Origin: ATZT02 sp964655115
GTDB lineage: Bacteria; Actinomycetota; Actinomycetes; S36-B12; UBA5976
Direction of reading: 5' to 3'
Length of the DNA: 14,888 bases
NCBI GenBank assembly: GCA_964655115.1
Contig: CAZZKM010000025.1
Coordinates: forward strand, 1 to 14,888
A program made the translations under genes and the position numbers. Below are positions 1 to 6,743 of the stretch, piece after piece (position 1 is the stretch's first letter; every line of letters begins with the position of its first letter). The notes under the pieces were generated by a model. It saw only the letters and a list, made by a program, of their open reading frames with translations, made no database searches and had not been told where the DNA came from.

Positions 1-306
1 ATGATTTGAAACACCAACAATTCCAGCTGGATTTTTTGTCTCCGTTATCTTTTCTAATGCTTTAGCAGTCACTAAATTAATTTTTAATTTAGAAATTTCG
101 ATAATTTTTTCTATTTTATTTGATTTGAGTAAGTAATTTTTTGTACAGTAAATATCAATTAAATTACCAGATTTTGCACACGCTTCGACTGAATTTTCGC
201 CCTCAATTAAAAATGACTTTGACTGACGTCTATATTTTTTATCCAGTAATTTTGAAGTTTTTACTATCTTGGTTGATTTTGGATTTAACTCTGAATCGCT
301 AATCAA
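1..306 (-). CDS. TrmH/SpoU-family RNA 2'-O-methyltransferase, N-terminal part (cut by window edge)
   Basis: This is the first 102 codons of a gene that runs off the left edge. Its translation begins LISDSELNPKSTKIVKTSKL and continues with DKKYRRQSKSFLIEGENSVE and, near the edge, NPAGIVGV. These match the substrate-binding N-terminal domain of SpoU/TrmH-family methyltransferases, which methylate ribose 2'-OH groups in rRNA or tRNA using S-adenosylmethionine. The SAM-binding knotted domain should lie beyond the window. The gene follows rplT by 16 nt, its usual place in actinobacteria, and is probably cotranscribed with it. No ATG is available. The TTG at 306-304 is chosen because it precedes the conserved region. 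An in-frame TTG at 339 would overlap rplT. Neither has a clear Shine-Dalgarno sequence, so the start is uncertain. The family call is firm; the exact RNA target is unknown. Confidence 0.82.
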   Translation of the reverse strand, partial: MISDSELNPKSTKIVKTSKLLDKKYRRQSKSFLIEGENSVEACAKSGNLIDIYCTKNYLLKSNKIEKIIEISKLKINLVTAKALEKITETKNPAGIVGVSNH

Positions 307-322
307 CCAAGATGAATAATTA

Positions 323-688
323 TTAGGAAGCTTTACCAATTGCAGATTTTGCTACATCAACAAGTGATTTGAAAGCTTGTGGATCATTTGTGGCCATTTC
401 GCTTAGTATTCTTCTGTCGATTTCAATACCAGCAGAATTTAATCCTTGAATGAAACGGTTATAAGTCAGTCCATTATCTCTAACGGCTGCATTAATTCTA
501 GTAATCCAAAGTCTTCTAAATTGACCTTTTTTCTCGCGACGATCATTAAAAGAATAAACTTTTGAATGAAGAATTTGTTCTTTAGCTTTTCGGTATAGAC
601 GTGATCTTTGACCACGATAACCTTTAGCTTCTTCCATAACAACGCGACGTTTTTTGTGTGCGTTGACTGCTCTCTTTACTCTTGCCAT
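323..688 (-). CDS. rplT: 50S ribosomal protein L20
   Basis: The 121-residue product is full length for L20, which binds 23S rRNA and is essential for early assembly of the large subunit. It opens MARVKRAVNAHKKRR and contains the conserved YRGQRSRLYRKAKEQ and FRRLWITRINAAVRDNGLTY segments. The start is supported by an AGAAAGGA ribosome-binding site just upstream. It is the third gene of the infC-rpmI-rplT operon, 23 nt after rpmI. In several bacteria L20 represses this operon by binding its mRNA leader. Whether it does so here cannot be told from the sequence, but the long leader before infC leaves room for it. Nothing is unusual in the protein. Confidence 0.98.
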   Translation of the reverse strand: MARVKRAVNAHKKRRVVMEEAKGYRGQRSRLYRKAKEQILHSKVYSFNDRREKKGQFRRLWITRINAAVRDNGLTYNRFIQGLNSAGIEIDRRILSEMATNDPQAFKSLVDVAKSAIGKAS

Positions 689-711
689 TTTGTTTCCTTT
701 CTAAAAATTAT

Positions 712-909
712 TTAGCGTAAACCCAACATTCTTTGTGCTTTTTTTGAATCACCCGGTGCAAGTTGTGGTTCAGAAGCTAATCTTCTTGTCCTTTTACTGG
801 ATTTAGATTCCAACAAATGTCGTCTTCCAGCTCTTTCATGAGTTATTTTTCCGGTGCCAGTTTTTTTAAATCTTTTTTTAGCACCACTATGAGTTTTCAT
901 TTTTGGCAT
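712..909 (-). CDS. rpmI: 50S ribosomal protein L35
   Basis: This is a 65-residue, strongly basic protein of standard length for L35, a small component of the large ribosomal subunit. The N-terminus MPKMKTHSGAKKRFKKTGTG and the following RRHLLESKSSKRTRRL are diagnostic. It sits between infC (2-nt gap upstream) and rplT, the near-universal order. A GAGGAA ribosome-binding site overlaps the end of infC, so translation may be coupled. The start ATG fixes the conserved MPKMKTH terminus, so it is secure. Confidence 0.97.
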   Translation of the reverse strand: MPKMKTHSGAKKRFKKTGTGKITHERAGRRHLLESKSSKRTRRLASEPQLAPGDSKKAQRMLGLR

Positions 910-911
910 TA

Positions 912-1511
912 CTATTCCTCTTTTTCTTTAGGCTTAGGTACAGATTTAGTCTCGGCGGCTTTTTTAACACTAGAAGCTTTTGCTTTAACTGCCTCTGATT
1001 TTCTTCTATTAGGCGCAAGAACCATAACCATATTGCGACCATCTTGTTTTGGGGCAAATTCAATCACACTTACTTCAGCAAGGTCATCTGCTAAACGTGC
1101 AAGGAGTTTGTACCCCATTTCAGGTCTGGATTGTTCTCTTCCACGAAACATAATGGTAACTTTTACTTTGTCTCCACCTAGTAAAAATCTTTCAATATGA
1201 TTTTTCTTTGTGTCGTAATCGTGACTCTCAATTCTTGGACGAATCTTCATCTCTTTAACTACTGCATTGACTTGACTTCGTCTGTTTTCTCGAGCCTTCA
1301 GTGCTTCTTGATACTTGTACTTTCCGTAATCCATAATCTTTGCCACAGGTGGCCTAGCTTCTGGAGCTACTTCTACAAGATCTAAATCGTTTTCTTGAGC
1401 TAAACGAATTGCTTCTTCAATTCGAATAACACCGATTTGCTCTCCATTTGGTCCAACCAAACGCACTTCCGGAACGCGAATTCGATCATTTATTCGTGGT
1501 TCTACGCTGAT
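912..1511 (-). CDS. infC: Translation initiation factor IF-3, starting at a rare ATC codon
   Basis: IF-3 binds the 30S subunit, prevents premature joining of 50S and proofreads the start codon and initiator tRNA. The N-domain carries RLVGPNGEQIGVIRIEEA and DLDLVEVAPEARPPVAKIMD. The C-domain carries VKVTIMFRGREQSRPEMGY and KQDGRNMVMVLAP. A Lys/Glu/Ala-rich tail of about 30 residues follows, as in other actinobacteria. The first conventional start in frame is GTG at 1466, which would delete the conserved N-terminal stretch EPRINDRIRVPEV. Upstream, the frame is open to an in-frame TAA at about 1541 with no ATG, GTG or TTG. An AAGGAG site (1522-1517) lies 5 nt before ATC at 1511-1509. I therefore start at ATC, giving 199 residues. 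IF-3 genes are known for AUU/AUC-type starts that allow autoregulation. Confidence 0.93.
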   Translation of the reverse strand: MSVEPRINDRIRVPEVRLVGPNGEQIGVIRIEEAIRLAQENDLDLVEVAPEARPPVAKIMDYGKYKYQEALKARENRRSQVNAVVKEMKIRPRIESHDYDTKKNHIERFLLGGDKVKVTIMFRGREQSRPEMGYKLLARLADDLAEVSVIEFAPKQDGRNMVMVLAPNRRKSEAVKAKASSVKKAAETKSVPKPKEKEE

Positions 1512-1664
1512 ACCTACTCCTTTTATTTTTCCGCGTCGTTAAACGCCACAAACTAAGGAAGTGTGAATTTACTTCTACTCACTCTTAACCCAAAAAATCT
1601 TTCAAACGACTTATTAGGTGGGATTTCTCCGCTTGTGTATCACCCTTTGATGATAGGTACTAAA
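1512..1664 (-). promoter_or_regulatory. infC operon mRNA leader with candidate structures
   Basis: This is the only long untranslated stretch in the window, about 145-150 nt from the likely transcription start to the infC start. On the minus strand I see three elements. The first is a 7-bp hairpin TATCATC-AAAG-GGTGATA (1655-1638, one G-U pair) with no U-run after it, so it is not a terminator. The second is a short hairpin GCGT-TTAACG-ACGC (1546-1533). The third is a segment TTCCTT (1560-1555) that can pair with the Shine-Dalgarno AAGGAG (1522-1517) and enclose that hairpin. The pairing could hide the ribosome-binding site, as expected for feedback by L20 or IF-3. These folds were found by eye without energy calculations, so the regulatory role is inference. 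Confidence 0.45.
1517..1522 (-). promoter_or_regulatory. Shine-Dalgarno site that decides the ATC start of infC
   Basis: Read on the minus strand, the site is AAGGAG followed by a 5-nt spacer (TAGGT) and then ATC. It is one of the strongest ribosome-binding sites in the window. No ATG, GTG or TTG lies at a suitable distance from it. It is the main evidence that infC begins at 1511 and not at the internal GTG at 1466. Confidence 0.75.
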
Positions 1665-1673
1665 AGTATATCA
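1665..1673 (-). promoter_or_regulatory. Candidate extended -10 promoter for infC-rpmI-rplT
   Basis: On the minus strand the sequence TGATATACT matches an extended -10 element (TGn followed by TATACT; 5 of 6 to TATAAT). It lies immediately after the SseB-family gene's stop codon. Transcription would start about 7 nt downstream, near 1658, giving the long infC leader. The -35 region at the right spacing is poor (TTCGTT), which suits an extended -10 promoter. Position and match make it the best promoter candidate in the window, but it is unproven. Confidence 0.5.
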
Positions 1674-1675
1674 GG

Positions 1676-2305
1676 CTATTTATTGCCAACGAATAAATCT
1701 ATTCCCTGTGGGGCAAATAATTGAATTTGTTCATTTTCTTGAAGTTTTTTACTTATTTCAATGACCAGGTCAGCTATATCAAATTTTGACTGGAAAACGA
1801 CTCTTGCACTGCAAGAATTAGAGTCATAAAAATCAACTGACGCAATTTCAGGATATTTTGACACTATATTTTGAATTTCTTTCTTAAAATCCTCATTTAA
1901 ATATGCAGGGATGAAGTTCTGGGTGTGAATAGAATTGCAAAAAACTTTATCAACTTTAAACCTGTGTTCCTCATTGATGTCTATGATGAATCCGTCGATT
2001 CCTAGTGAATAAATATTTTCACAAATATCTTGTAATGCCAAAGGTAATGGTCTTGCCTCGGTACTCCAGGATGAGAAACTATGAGTGTTAGAAAATACTA
2101 GTAGGTATGTTTTATCGTTTTTTAAAGTTATCATTGCTTGCTGCATTTCATTTTGTTCTTTAGATTTAAATAGAGGGACAAGCAATTTGGAATCAATAAG
2201 AATATCTTTTTTATTACCTAATAAATCTTTAGGTTTAGTAATTAAAGTTTCAATTAAATTCTTATTCTTAAGACTAAAATCATCTGAGAAATTTAAAGTC
2301 TGCAA
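1676..2305 (-). CDS. SseB-family protein of unknown role
   Basis: The 209-residue protein resembles the SseB family (named after a type III secretion protein), which in actinobacteria occurs as a cytoplasmic protein of unknown function. Family-like features are LLVPLF (about residues 42-47), then a strand pair with TYLLVFSN, the segment ARPLPLALQDICENIYSLGI followed by DGFIIDI, and a C-terminal half with VDFYDSNSCSARVVF. There is no signal peptide, membrane segment or catalytic motif. It does not imply a secretion system, since no secretion gene is nearby. The TTG start lies inside the end of hisG (13-nt overlap), so it is probably translated in the hisEG transcript. The same location, between hisG and infC, is typical of actinobacteria. 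The family call rests on pattern recognition and is moderate. Confidence 0.68.
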   Translation of the reverse strand: MQTLNFSDDFSLKNKNLIETLITKPKDLLGNKKDILIDSKLLVPLFKSKEQNEMQQAMITLKNDKTYLLVFSNTHSFSSWSTEARPLPLALQDICENIYSLGIDGFIIDINEEHRFKVDKVFCNSIHTQNFIPAYLNEDFKKEIQNIVSKYPEIASVDFYDSNSCSARVVFQSKFDIADLVIEISKKLQENEQIQLFAPQGIDLFVGNK

Positions 2306-3141
2306 GCCATTATTTCCGTGACAATAATTGCTTTTGCTCCTATTTTATAAAGTTCATCCATCACTTTGTGAACTTCAGCTTTTTTCACCATTGATCTAAC
2401 CGCAACCCAATTTGATTCTTGTAGTGGTGAAATTGTGGGAGATTCAAACCCTGGAGTAATCACTGTTGCTTTATCTAGATTATTTTTTTCAATGTCATAA
2501 TCCATCATGACATATTCACGTGCCACTAGAACGCTATTAATTCTTCGGATGAAAGTGTCAACCTCCAATGATTGTGATACTTTTTTACTCTTTATTAAAA
2601 CTGCTTGAGATTTAGAGATAATATCTCCAACAAAAATTAGGCCTGCTTGTTTCATTGTTGTACCAGTGTCAACAACATCAGCTATAGCCTCAGCCACACC
2701 GAGTCTGATGGCATTTTCTACTGCTCCATCGAGATTGACAATGTCTGCATTAATTGAATTATCTTTTAACCAAATATTTAAAAGATTTGGATAACTTGTT
2801 GCAATTTTTTTATTTTGTAAGTCTTTAAAAGATTTTATTCCTGAATTGCCGTTAGCGGCTATTCTAAAAGTAGACTTACCAAAACCTAATTCAATCAATA
2901 TTTCAGCAGAAGATTTTGAATCAATCAGTAAATCATTTCCCGTGATTCCAAAATCTAAAGTTCCTTCTCCAACATAAGTTGCAACATCTCTTGGACGCAG
3001 AAAGAAAAATTCAATGTCATTTTCTGGATCACTTACAACAAGATCTCGTGGATGATGGCTTCTAAGAAATCCGGCTTCTCTTAGCATTTTTTGGGTTGGT
3101 TCAGCCAATTGACCTTTATTTGGGATTGCTATTTTCAACAT
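2293..3141 (-). CDS. hisG: ATP phosphoribosyltransferase, long form
   Basis: HisG joins ATP and phosphoribosyl pyrophosphate in the first, feedback-controlled step of histidine synthesis. The 282-residue length is that of the long form, with a C-terminal ACT-like regulatory domain (about residues 206-282) that binds histidine. The catalytic part shows the N-terminus MLKIAIPNKGQL, VSDPENDIEFFFLRPRDVA, LDFGITGNDLL and the PRPP-binding segment ADVVDTGTTM (DTG at residues 158-160). It starts 2 nt after hisE with an AGGAAA ribosome-binding site, so the two genes form a unit. Its 3' end overlaps the SseB-family gene. The remaining his genes are not in the window. Confidence 0.97.
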   Translation of the reverse strand: MLKIAIPNKGQLAEPTQKMLREAGFLRSHHPRDLVVSDPENDIEFFFLRPRDVATYVGEGTLDFGITGNDLLIDSKSSAEILIELGFGKSTFRIAANGNSGIKSFKDLQNKKIATSYPNLLNIWLKDNSINADIVNLDGAVENAIRLGVAEAIADVVDTGTTMKQAGLIFVGDIISKSQAVLIKSKKVSQSLEVDTFIRRINSVLVAREYVMMDYDIEKNNLDKATVITPGFESPTISPLQESNWVAVRSMVKKAEVHKVMDELYKIGAKAIIVTEIMACRL

Positions 3142-3143
3142 AC

Positions 3144-3407
3144 TTATAATTTCCTGTAAACATCTTCAAGTTTTACGCCAGATGCCAACATTAAAACTTG
3201 AGTTTGATAAATCAATTGGGATATTTCTTCAGCTGCTCTTTCTTTGGATTCATGCTCACATGCCATCCATGCTTCGGATGCTTCCTCAACAACTTTTTTT
3301 CCAACTTGGTGCACTCCGTCATTTACTGATTTCACTGTTGAAGAATTAGAGTCTTGGGAATTAACTTTATCGTTTAATTCCTGCCATAGTTGTTCAAAAG
3401 TTTTCAT
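3144..3407 (-). CDS. hisE: Phosphoribosyl-ATP pyrophosphohydrolase
   Basis: HisE removes pyrophosphate from phosphoribosyl-ATP, the second step of histidine synthesis. The 87-residue, all-helical protein is of standard length for the stand-alone enzyme. The metal-binding glutamates lie in KKVVEEASEAWMACEHESKE, followed by RAAEEISQLIYQTQVLM and the typical ending LEDVYRKL. It is transcribed just before hisG, two consecutive pathway steps. An AGAGGA ribosome-binding site stands 4 nt before the ATG. The 47-nt gap upstream, after ribH, is one of the wider spacers and holds a possible -10 element. Confidence 0.96.
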   Translation of the reverse strand: MKTFEQLWQELNDKVNSQDSNSSTVKSVNDGVHQVGKKVVEEASEAWMACEHESKERAAEEISQLIYQTQVLMLASGVKLEDVYRKL

Positions 3408-3430
3408 AAAATCCTCTGGTTATTTTCTAT

Positions 3431-3436
3431 ATTATC
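3431..3436 (-). promoter_or_regulatory. Possible -10 element before hisE
   Basis: In the 47-nt gap between ribH and hisE the minus strand reads CTAAGATAATATAG, in which GATAAT matches 5 of 6 positions of TATAAT. Transcription would begin about 17 nt before the hisE ATG. No good -35 box stands at 16-18 nt, and AT-rich DNA produces such matches by chance, so support is weak. Confidence 0.25.
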
Positions 3437-3454
3437 TTAGGAAAATTTGCTGAG

Positions 3455-3934
3455 TTATTTTGCCAATTGTTTGTGAGAAATCAAACTAAGCAGTACTGCC
3501 TCAGCAGTTTCCTTGCCCTTGTTTTCTTTTGAGTCTTTAAATCCGGCTCTCTGGTAAGCCTGTTTGTAATTATTACAAGTAAGAACCCCAAATCCAATTG
3601 GTTTTCCAAATTCGACAGCTAAATTTGTCATTCCTGAAGTAACTGCCTGACATACATAATCAAAATGTGGGGTTTCGCCATTTAGAACAACCCCCAAAAC
3701 TATGACAGCATCATATTTTTTAACTAGTGCAACCTTTGCAGCAGCAATTAATTCAAAAGATCCGGCCACTCTTGTATTTGTAACCTTTAATTTGTGTTTT
3801 TTAAGCTCTTTTAAACACTCGGTTTCCATATTATTTGTTAAATCGGTGTTCCATAAAGCGGTTATGACAGCAATCTTTGTGTTAGTAGGTATTTCTGAAA
3901 CTTTGATTTTTGGGATTCTTGCATTTGAACTCAT
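3455..3934 (-). CDS. ribH: 6,7-dimethyl-8-ribityllumazine synthase
   Basis: Lumazine synthase condenses the RibD-pathway pyrimidine with 3,4-dihydroxybutanone 4-phosphate (DHBP) to give the lumazine precursor of riboflavin. The 159-residue product has the usual length. It shows VAGSFELIAAAK (about residues 56-67), the active-site segment GETPHFDYVC (catalytic His at residue 90) and PIGFGVLTCNNYKQA. It starts immediately after the stop codon of ribBA (TAA then ATG), with GGGAG inside the ribBA end as ribosome-binding site, so translation is probably coupled. Its substrate DHBP should come from the RibB domain of the gene just upstream, which looks catalytically dead (see findings). Confidence 0.97.
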   Translation of the reverse strand: MSSNARIPKIKVSEIPTNTKIAVITALWNTDLTNNMETECLKELKKHKLKVTNTRVAGSFELIAAAKVALVKKYDAVIVLGVVLNGETPHFDYVCQAVTSGMTNLAVEFGKPIGFGVLTCNNYKQAYQRAGFKDSKENKGKETAEAVLLSLISHKQLAK

Positions 3935-5137
3935 TTAATTTCTCTCCCTAAATGGTAAATCATGTCCCATTTTTTCTTTTTTAGTATTTAGATATTTGAC
4001 ATTTTTAGAATTAGATTCCACAACTAGTGCAACTTTTTCAACTATTTTTAAACCATACCCTTCCAGCCCGGCTCTTTTTGAAGGGTTGTTTGAAAGAAGC
4101 TTCATACTTTTAATTCCTAAATCCGACAAGATTTGCGCACCTGTTCCATAATCTCTTGCATCAGCAGGTAGTCCTAATTCAATGTTTGCTTCCACTGTAT
4201 CCAAACCTTTGTCTTGTAAATCGTATGCTGCAATTTTATTTAAAAGTCCAATGCTTCTACCCTCGTGTCCTCTGATGTATAGAAGCACTCCCCTTTTTTC
4301 TTCTTCTATTTTTTTCAAAGCAGAATGAAGTTGATCTCCACAATCGCACCTTAATGAACCAAGGACATCTCCAGTCAAACATTCTGAGTGAACACGTACT
4401 AAGACGTTTTCTCCATCTCCAATCTCACCCTTTACTAATGCAATATGCGAAAATCCATCAACTAAAGATTTATATGCGTAAGCTTTAAATTCGCCATATA
4501 AGGTTGGTAATTGACTTGATGAATGTAGTTCAACTTGTTTTTCATTTTTTCTTCGATATTCAATAATTTCTGATAGCGAAATACTTTCAATTTTGTATTT
4601 CAAGCAGAAATCTTTAAAAGTAACAGCATTTGATTCCTGTATTTCTAATTGACAAATCACTGTTGCAGGATATTTTCCTGCTAATTTCATTAAATCTATT
4701 GCCGCTTCAGTATGTCCAGTTCTTCTTAGTACTCCACCAACAGTTGAACAAGATAATTGAACTTCTCCTGGTGATATAAAAGATTCTTTTGAAGAGTTTC
4801 TATCATTTAATTGTGAAATTGTTAATATTAAGTTATTTAATTTATTTGAATCACGATTAGCATTTTTAGCGCTTACCGAAGGCAAATTTTGATTGAAACG
4901 ATAAATGTAACCTTCAGAAGTATTAGGTTTGAAACCAATTCTCTCTAAATCCATAAAGTCTAAGCAATATAAAACATTTAGTTTACTTATCTTTTTTAAA
5001 TCTTCTAGAAGTTCGACTGTCAAGTTTGACGAATTAGCCATTAAACTTACACTAGATAAGTCTTGATAATCATCGATAATTAATACTAAATTATTTTCTT
5101 TTACTTTATTTATTATCTGGTCGATTTTTTCCTTCAA
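3935..5137 (-). CDS. ribBA: RibBA-type fusion: degenerate DHBP synthase domain plus GTP cyclohydrolase II
   Basis: The C-terminal half (about residues 205-400) is an intact GTP cyclohydrolase II, which opens the GTP ring to start riboflavin synthesis. The zinc cysteines are C253, C264 and C266 (SECLTGD, RCDCGDQ), the loop is RGHEGRSIGLL (actinobacterial, with Ser where Gly is usual), and LPADARDYG holds the catalytic Arg328. The N-terminal half aligns in length with DHBP synthase and keeps GGVLRRTGHTEAAIDLMKLA (residues 134-153). However, the metal and substrate loop DDEDRENEGD is DDYQDLSSVS (22-31), the PGH motif is PGE (123-125) and the Glu after VIC is Gln163. DHBP synthase activity is therefore doubtful. 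The start is TTG, overlapping the ribE stop by 4 nt. It lies between ribE and ribH. Confidence 0.93.
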   Translation of the reverse strand: MKEKIDQIINKVKENNLVLIIDDYQDLSSVSLMANSSNLTVELLEDLKKISKLNVLYCLDFMDLERIGFKPNTSEGYIYRFNQNLPSVSAKNANRDSNKLNNLILTISQLNDRNSSKESFISPGEVQLSCSTVGGVLRRTGHTEAAIDLMKLAGKYPATVICQLEIQESNAVTFKDFCLKYKIESISLSEIIEYRRKNEKQVELHSSSQLPTLYGEFKAYAYKSLVDGFSHIALVKGEIGDGENVLVRVHSECLTGDVLGSLRCDCGDQLHSALKKIEEEKRGVLLYIRGHEGRSIGLLNKIAAYDLQDKGLDTVEANIELGLPADARDYGTGAQILSDLGIKSMKLLSNNPSKRAGLEGYGLKIVEKVALVVESNSKNVKYLNTKKEKMGHDLPFRERN

Positions 5138-5727
5138 TTTACACCACTTGATTTATTCAAAACATATTTACCAATAAGGTCAAATTCAATATTTACCTGC
5201 TCATTAATATTTAATTCACTTAAAGTTGTTTCCGAGATTGTTTGAGGTATTAAAGTTACTTCAAAGGACTTAGATTTGATTTGACTGAGAGTTAGCGATA
5301 CTCCATTAATGGCAATAGATCCTTTTGATATCAAGAACTTTTTGTCATCATCCTCAATTTCAATCTCAAGAATTGTCCAATTATTACTCTTTTCTATATT
5401 GAAAACCTTGCAAGTTTTATCTATATGACCTGTCACTAAATGACCACCCAATAAAGAAGACAAAGTTGCTGCTCTTTCTAAATTAACTTTGGATTGAATA
5501 TCCAAACTGTTTAAATTCGATTTTTCTAGTGTTTCCTTTACTGCAGTAAAATCTAACAGTCCGTTTTTATTATTTTCGATAGTTAAGCAAACCCCATTCA
5601 CATTAATACTTTCACCTATTGCAAAATCTGTACCAAATTTTGCGCAATTTATAGATATTTTTTTAGAATCACCTAGATTTTCAATGCCTTCAATAGTTCC
5701 TATTGCTTGGACTATGCCAGTGAACAT
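5134..5727 (-). CDS. ribE: Riboflavin synthase alpha chain
   Basis: This enzyme dismutates two molecules of dimethylribityllumazine into riboflavin and the RibD-pathway pyrimidine. The 197-residue protein has the internal duplication of the family. The first lumazine-binding barrel starts MFTGIVQAIGTIEG and contains SINVNGVCLTI (40-50). The second starts GGHLVTGHIDKTCKV (about 94-108) and contains SIAINGVSLTLS. Both substrate-binding repeats look complete. An AGGA ribosome-binding site precedes the ATG, 10 nt after ribD. The stop TGA overlaps the TTG start of ribBA, a sign of coupled translation. The name ribE follows the usual Gram-positive and actinobacterial convention; E. coli calls the same gene ribC. 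Confidence 0.97.
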   Translation of the reverse strand: MFTGIVQAIGTIEGIENLGDSKKISINCAKFGTDFAIGESINVNGVCLTIENNKNGLLDFTAVKETLEKSNLNSLDIQSKVNLERAATLSSLLGGHLVTGHIDKTCKVFNIEKSNNWTILEIEIEDDDKKFLISKGSIAINGVSLTLSQIKSKSFEVTLIPQTISETTLSELNINEQVNIEFDLIGKYVLNKSSGVN

Positions 5728-5737
5728 TTTTATCCTA

Positions 5738-6742
5738 CTAATTTATTAATAAATGCATTCGTAAATCTTTTCCAACTAGACCTACATTAGCGATTCGCCA
5801 ATTTTGGTCTCTTAGCCCAGGGATATTTTCTTTCAAGAAATCATGGCCTTGCCCTAAAATTAATGGAGCCATATAAATAATTAATTCATCGACTAATTTA
5901 TTTTCAAGAAACTTACTTAATAACCTAGGCCCGGTCTCCAACAAGGAAGTCCTGACTTCATTTTTCCACAGCTCTTCCAAAACTAAACGTGGATTAAGTC
6001 TTGGCAAAAAAAATGTTTCGGCTTCATCTTTGTATATGTTGTGTGTAATTGGAATTTTAGTATCACCTACAACGTAGCGAATAGGTTGCATTTCTTTCCT
6101 CAATTTTTTCGGAAATCTAACAGTTAATCTTGAATTATCATTTAAGATAGATTGAGATCCTGAAATTATGGCATCGTTACCATTTCTGATTTCATGCACT
6201 TCTATCTCAGAATCTTTTCCAGTAATTCGAAAATTCAGACGTTTGCCATCATTAATTTTTCCATCAATGGATATTGCAATTTTTGCGGTTACATAGGGTC
6301 GTTTTAATTCAAAAGACTTGAACCATCTGTAATTAATTTTTGAATACTTATTGTTTGAATTAAGTTGTGCAACTTCAACACCATTTTGTTTTAAATATGC
6401 AATATTATTAGTCGTTATTGGATTGGGATCTTTCTTTGAAAATACAACTCTTTTTATTCCAGATGCCACAATTTCTGCACAGCAAGATGGTGTTTTTCCA
6501 ATATGATTGCACGGCTCTAATGTCACAAAAAGAGTCGAACCCCTTGATTTATTTCCAGCACTCTTTATTGCAACCTGCTCTGCATGACTTGTTCCATAAC
6601 CTTCATGAAAACCTTTAGAAACTAACAAACCGGATGAATCGACAATCACACATCCAACTCTAGGATTTCTTTTTACACTTCTTGGAATAAGTGACAATTC
6701 ACTTGCAACAGAAAGCCAATAATTATCTGATTGAAAAACCAT
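5738..6742 (-). CDS. ribD: Bifunctional pyrimidine deaminase / reductase of riboflavin synthesis
   Basis: RibD carries out two successive steps after GTP cyclohydrolase II: zinc-dependent deamination of the pyrimidine, then NADPH reduction of its ribosyl side chain. The N-terminal deaminase (about residues 1-145) has NPRVGCVIV, the HAE motif (H53, E55) and EPCNHIGKTPSCC (zinc ligands C78 and C87), followed by IKRVVFSKKDPNP. The reductase (about 150-334) shows RPYVTAKIAISIDGKI, NDAIISGSQSILNDNSRLTV and a C-terminal LVDELIIYMAPLILGQG. The usual EGGP is ETGP here, a mild change. At 334 residues it is slightly shorter than many homologues. It begins one base after the rpe stop codon, without an FMN riboswitch. 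Confidence 0.96.
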   Translation of the reverse strand: MVFQSDNYWLSVASELSLIPRSVKRNPRVGCVIVDSSGLLVSKGFHEGYGTSHAEQVAIKSAGNKSRGSTLFVTLEPCNHIGKTPSCCAEIVASGIKRVVFSKKDPNPITTNNIAYLKQNGVEVAQLNSNNKYSKINYRWFKSFELKRPYVTAKIAISIDGKINDGKRLNFRITGKDSEIEVHEIRNGNDAIISGSQSILNDNSRLTVRFPKKLRKEMQPIRYVVGDTKIPITHNIYKDEAETFFLPRLNPRLVLEELWKNEVRTSLLETGPRLLSKFLENKLVDELIIYMAPLILGQGHDFLKENIPGLRDQNWRIANVGLVGKDLRMHLLIN

Positions 6743-6743
6743 T

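Noticed and set aside
817..1385. Open reading frames on the plus strand opposite rpmI and infC
   Set aside because: They lie wholly antisense to well-supported genes, encode low-complexity Ser/Phe/Leu-rich translations and have no ribosome-binding sites.
1541..1650. Short GTG-initiated leader peptides in the infC leader (about 9 codons each)
   Set aside because: They lack properly spaced ribosome-binding sites, and very short frames are expected by chance. No attenuator-like stem with a U-run follows.
1638..1655. Terminator after the SseB-family gene
   Set aside because: A 7-bp hairpin is present, but no U-run follows and it lies just downstream of a likely promoter.
1676..2305. Part of a type III secretion system, as the SseB name suggests
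   Set aside because: There are no secretion genes nearby, and the family is widespread in actinobacteria without such systems.
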